Shown piece by piece: positions 62,066 through 64,000 of a stretch of 64,000 nucleotides of DNA. Both the position numbers and the translations under genes were made by a program. The stretch lies in contig JACCIC010000098.1 in NCBI GenBank assembly GCA_018907035.1, positions 165,001-229,000 on the forward strand. The letters run 5' to 3'. Positions within the stretch are counted from its first letter, which is position 1, and each line of letters starts with the position of its first letter. Source of the DNA: Sycobia sp. Sy_11 (taxonomy: Eukaryota; Arthropoda; Insecta; Hymenoptera; Epichrysomallidae). The notes under the pieces are model-generated. The model was given only the letters and a program-made list of their open reading frames with translations, made no database searches and was not told where the DNA came from.

Positions 62066-64000
62066 GCCTAGAAATTCCCACCCTCGCAGCAATCGCGCAT
62101 CATCCTCCAGAATCTGATTAATAGTTACAGGAGATTATCCATCCATTTACGTTCCACTACCCGCGACATTCTTCGCCTTTTATTTACACAGTTCCGGCGA
62201 TGTATAATGTAAATCTCCGGTTTGACCAAGAGACTCCCGCGTTTTAACGATCTAACAATATATATATATGATATATGGAACGGTAAAAATTCTACGGACC
62301 CTAGATACTCACGTGCATATTACGGTGTGCATGGAAGGAAGAGCCGTATAATGGACATATAGATATAAAAGAACCGGCGCAATAAACGTCCCCTGTACCT
62401 CGATTACTTCCACTGATTTGACATTTGTTTGCGCATCAACTGTCGACGGGTTCGAAAATTAAAAGGCCGCTCGGTCATCGCGCGAGGGACGCGGAACACG
62501 CGATATATACTTACACGGTAGGCCGATGTGCCGCCGCTGTTCCGCAGTAACCGTTTCCACGGTTACAGAGACAAAGAGGACGTTAAATGTTAAGCGTGTG
62601 CATCTGTCATTTTGGTGAAGAGAGCGAGAGAGAGAGAGAGAGAGAGAGACAATGGGAGAGGGAAGAGCTACTACACTATTCGCCCGTTCATCGTGAATTT
62701 TGCTTTTAAGTTTTTCATTGACACTCTCGGACCATTAGCTCGGCGGAGTTTTCATTAGGGTATCCTGCCCGTGCAGCTTCACTCCCCCCCTCCTCACAGC
62801 ACACCTTCTGCCCCCGTTTCCTCGCCCTCTCGCTGCTCTTCATTCTTCTTTAACAGAGAGACACCTTCGTTCCAGCCTCGCCTTTCTTTCAAGCTGAATA
62901 TACATACGCGCGCGCGCACACACACACACACACACACATACACACACACACAAACACACATATATATATATATATATATATACGAGCTCGAGCACGCGCA
63001 TATCTCATTCGTCAATGCTTGTCAGCGAGGACACCGAGGGAGGAGAATGGAGAGTTCGGGAATTCCGGGGACGACGTTCGAGCGCGCGAACGAGAGCCGT
63101 GTAAGAAGACGAAAGAGGGACGGAGAGCGCTTGCGTCGCGTCGTCGTCTCAATACGCTTTTATAATCTATCGATCATATTTTTTTGCCCCCCCCCCACCC
63201 CGCGCCTCGCCGACTCTTCTCCTCTATACGCACGAGTGGAAACGCTGCCATTTAATTCTCGGCCCGAGGAAGATACAGAGGAGGCTTTTGGGTTGTGAAA
63301 ACAAAGTGGGATTATACTTTTTTTCTTCCTTTCATGTTTTTTTTTTTTTTTTTTTTTTTTCATTTTACTCGATTTATTAATGGGAGCCGAGATTTTTATA
63401 ATGTATCTCCGCCAGCGGACTCGGGCGAAGTTTCGGATGAGGAATCGTGGGCCGATGATTGGTGACATTTAATATTTGTAAATTAAATTAAACGTTGAAT
63501 CATGGTGGTATCGCGTATTGTGTAGATACGTTAAATGTTATTCGACGTCGAACGGTGAACTTGAAATTCAAACGATCGACTGTCATTATTTCTCAATGAT
63601 TTGTAAATTAGATGCCAGTGAGATGAAAGTCTTCCCTGTCGATTGGCTTTCATTTTTCACGAAGAATTAATTGCCTTTCCTGTTCGTCAATTCGGCTATA
63701 CAATAAATACAATCGCAAACATTTTTTTACTGTCTTATCTACTCGAGTATTGCACGTCACAAGTAATTAAGAAGTTAAATTTGGTTTAGAATTCGCATAA
63801 ATCGTATGCTCAATTCAATCGATAATTAGGTGATGAAAATTAGGCCCAAGGGTGACAAACATCCAATTTGATTGTTGTAAGTATGATGGGCTATCTTCAA
63901 TTTTCATTGAACAAGTTTATAACTCGAGGAGCAATATTCTTTAAAATAATAGGAAACAATGAAAATGTTAAGTACAGAATAATAAGATCAGTTGAAATTT
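58860..64000. repeat. Microsatellite-rich non-coding DNA
   Basis: (TA)n at about 59130-59173, (TA)n near 59409-59427, (GT)n near 60880-60907, (CA)n then (TA)n at about 61078-61132, (TA)n at about 61275-61298 and 62020-62064, (GA)n at about 62622-62649, (CA)n then (TA)n at about 62917-62982, poly-T at about 61530-61551 and 63337-63360, and a C run near 63187-63197. Frames of up to 175 codons here are repeat translations. No exon, RNA gene or transposon was recognised; 63470-64000 is plain AT-rich DNA. Confidence 0.6.

Noticed and set aside
1..64000. tRNA, rRNA and CRISPR signals
   Set aside because: No sequence with tRNA box A and box B at proper spacing, no rRNA block, and no regularly spaced repeats with unique spacers were seen; the short repeats are microsatellites.

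Overview
The window looks like nuclear DNA of an insect, probably a hymenopteran such as an ant. This is inferred from several things together: very dense microsatellites ((TA)n, (GA)n, (CA)n), many CpG-rich stretches inside AT-rich DNA, short introns with GT/AG borders, decayed mariner and LINE copies, and Penelope-type hammerhead-like motifs. No bacterial operons, rRNA, tRNA or CRISPR are visible. Most long open frames outside 40.9-55.9 kb are simple repeats read as protein, or chance.

0-30 kb is non-coding. AT-rich stretches alternate with GC/CpG-rich islands loaded with (GA)n, (CT)n, (TA)n and homopolymer G/C runs. Points of note are a palindrome with hammerhead-ribozyme-like arms (1.2-1.5 kb), AATATTTT-rich degenerate repeats (4.2-4.5 and 8.7-9.3 kb), five (TA)n tracts in 1.3 kb (16.6-18.0 kb) and a degenerate ~17-bp minisatellite (19.6-20.5 kb).

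30-40 kb holds transposon remains: a mariner C-terminal fragment (30.8-31.2 kb), a truncated LINE whose 5' part is inverted as in twin priming (31.4-32.4 kb), a Penelope/hammerhead-like scrap with a dispersed repeat (35.5-35.7 kb) and a second mariner tail (38.3-38.5 kb).

40.9-55.9 kb is the main find: a tandem cluster of small secreted cysteine-rich protein genes. There are five apparently intact members (four on +, one on -) and one broken member. Each encodes about 98-107 residues: an N-terminal signal peptide, a constant 17-residue exon, then an exon with C-x6-C and a last exon with one Cys near each end. All introns are phase 0. Three to four members share an upstream AAAGATTA motif and three share a downstream AATAAAGA-type poly(A) motif, so the whole transcription unit was duplicated. 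I do not recognise the family; secretion and a disulfide-stabilised fold are inferred.

56.7-58.1 kb holds a decayed LINE on the - strand. 58.1-64 kb is again microsatellite-rich non-coding DNA.
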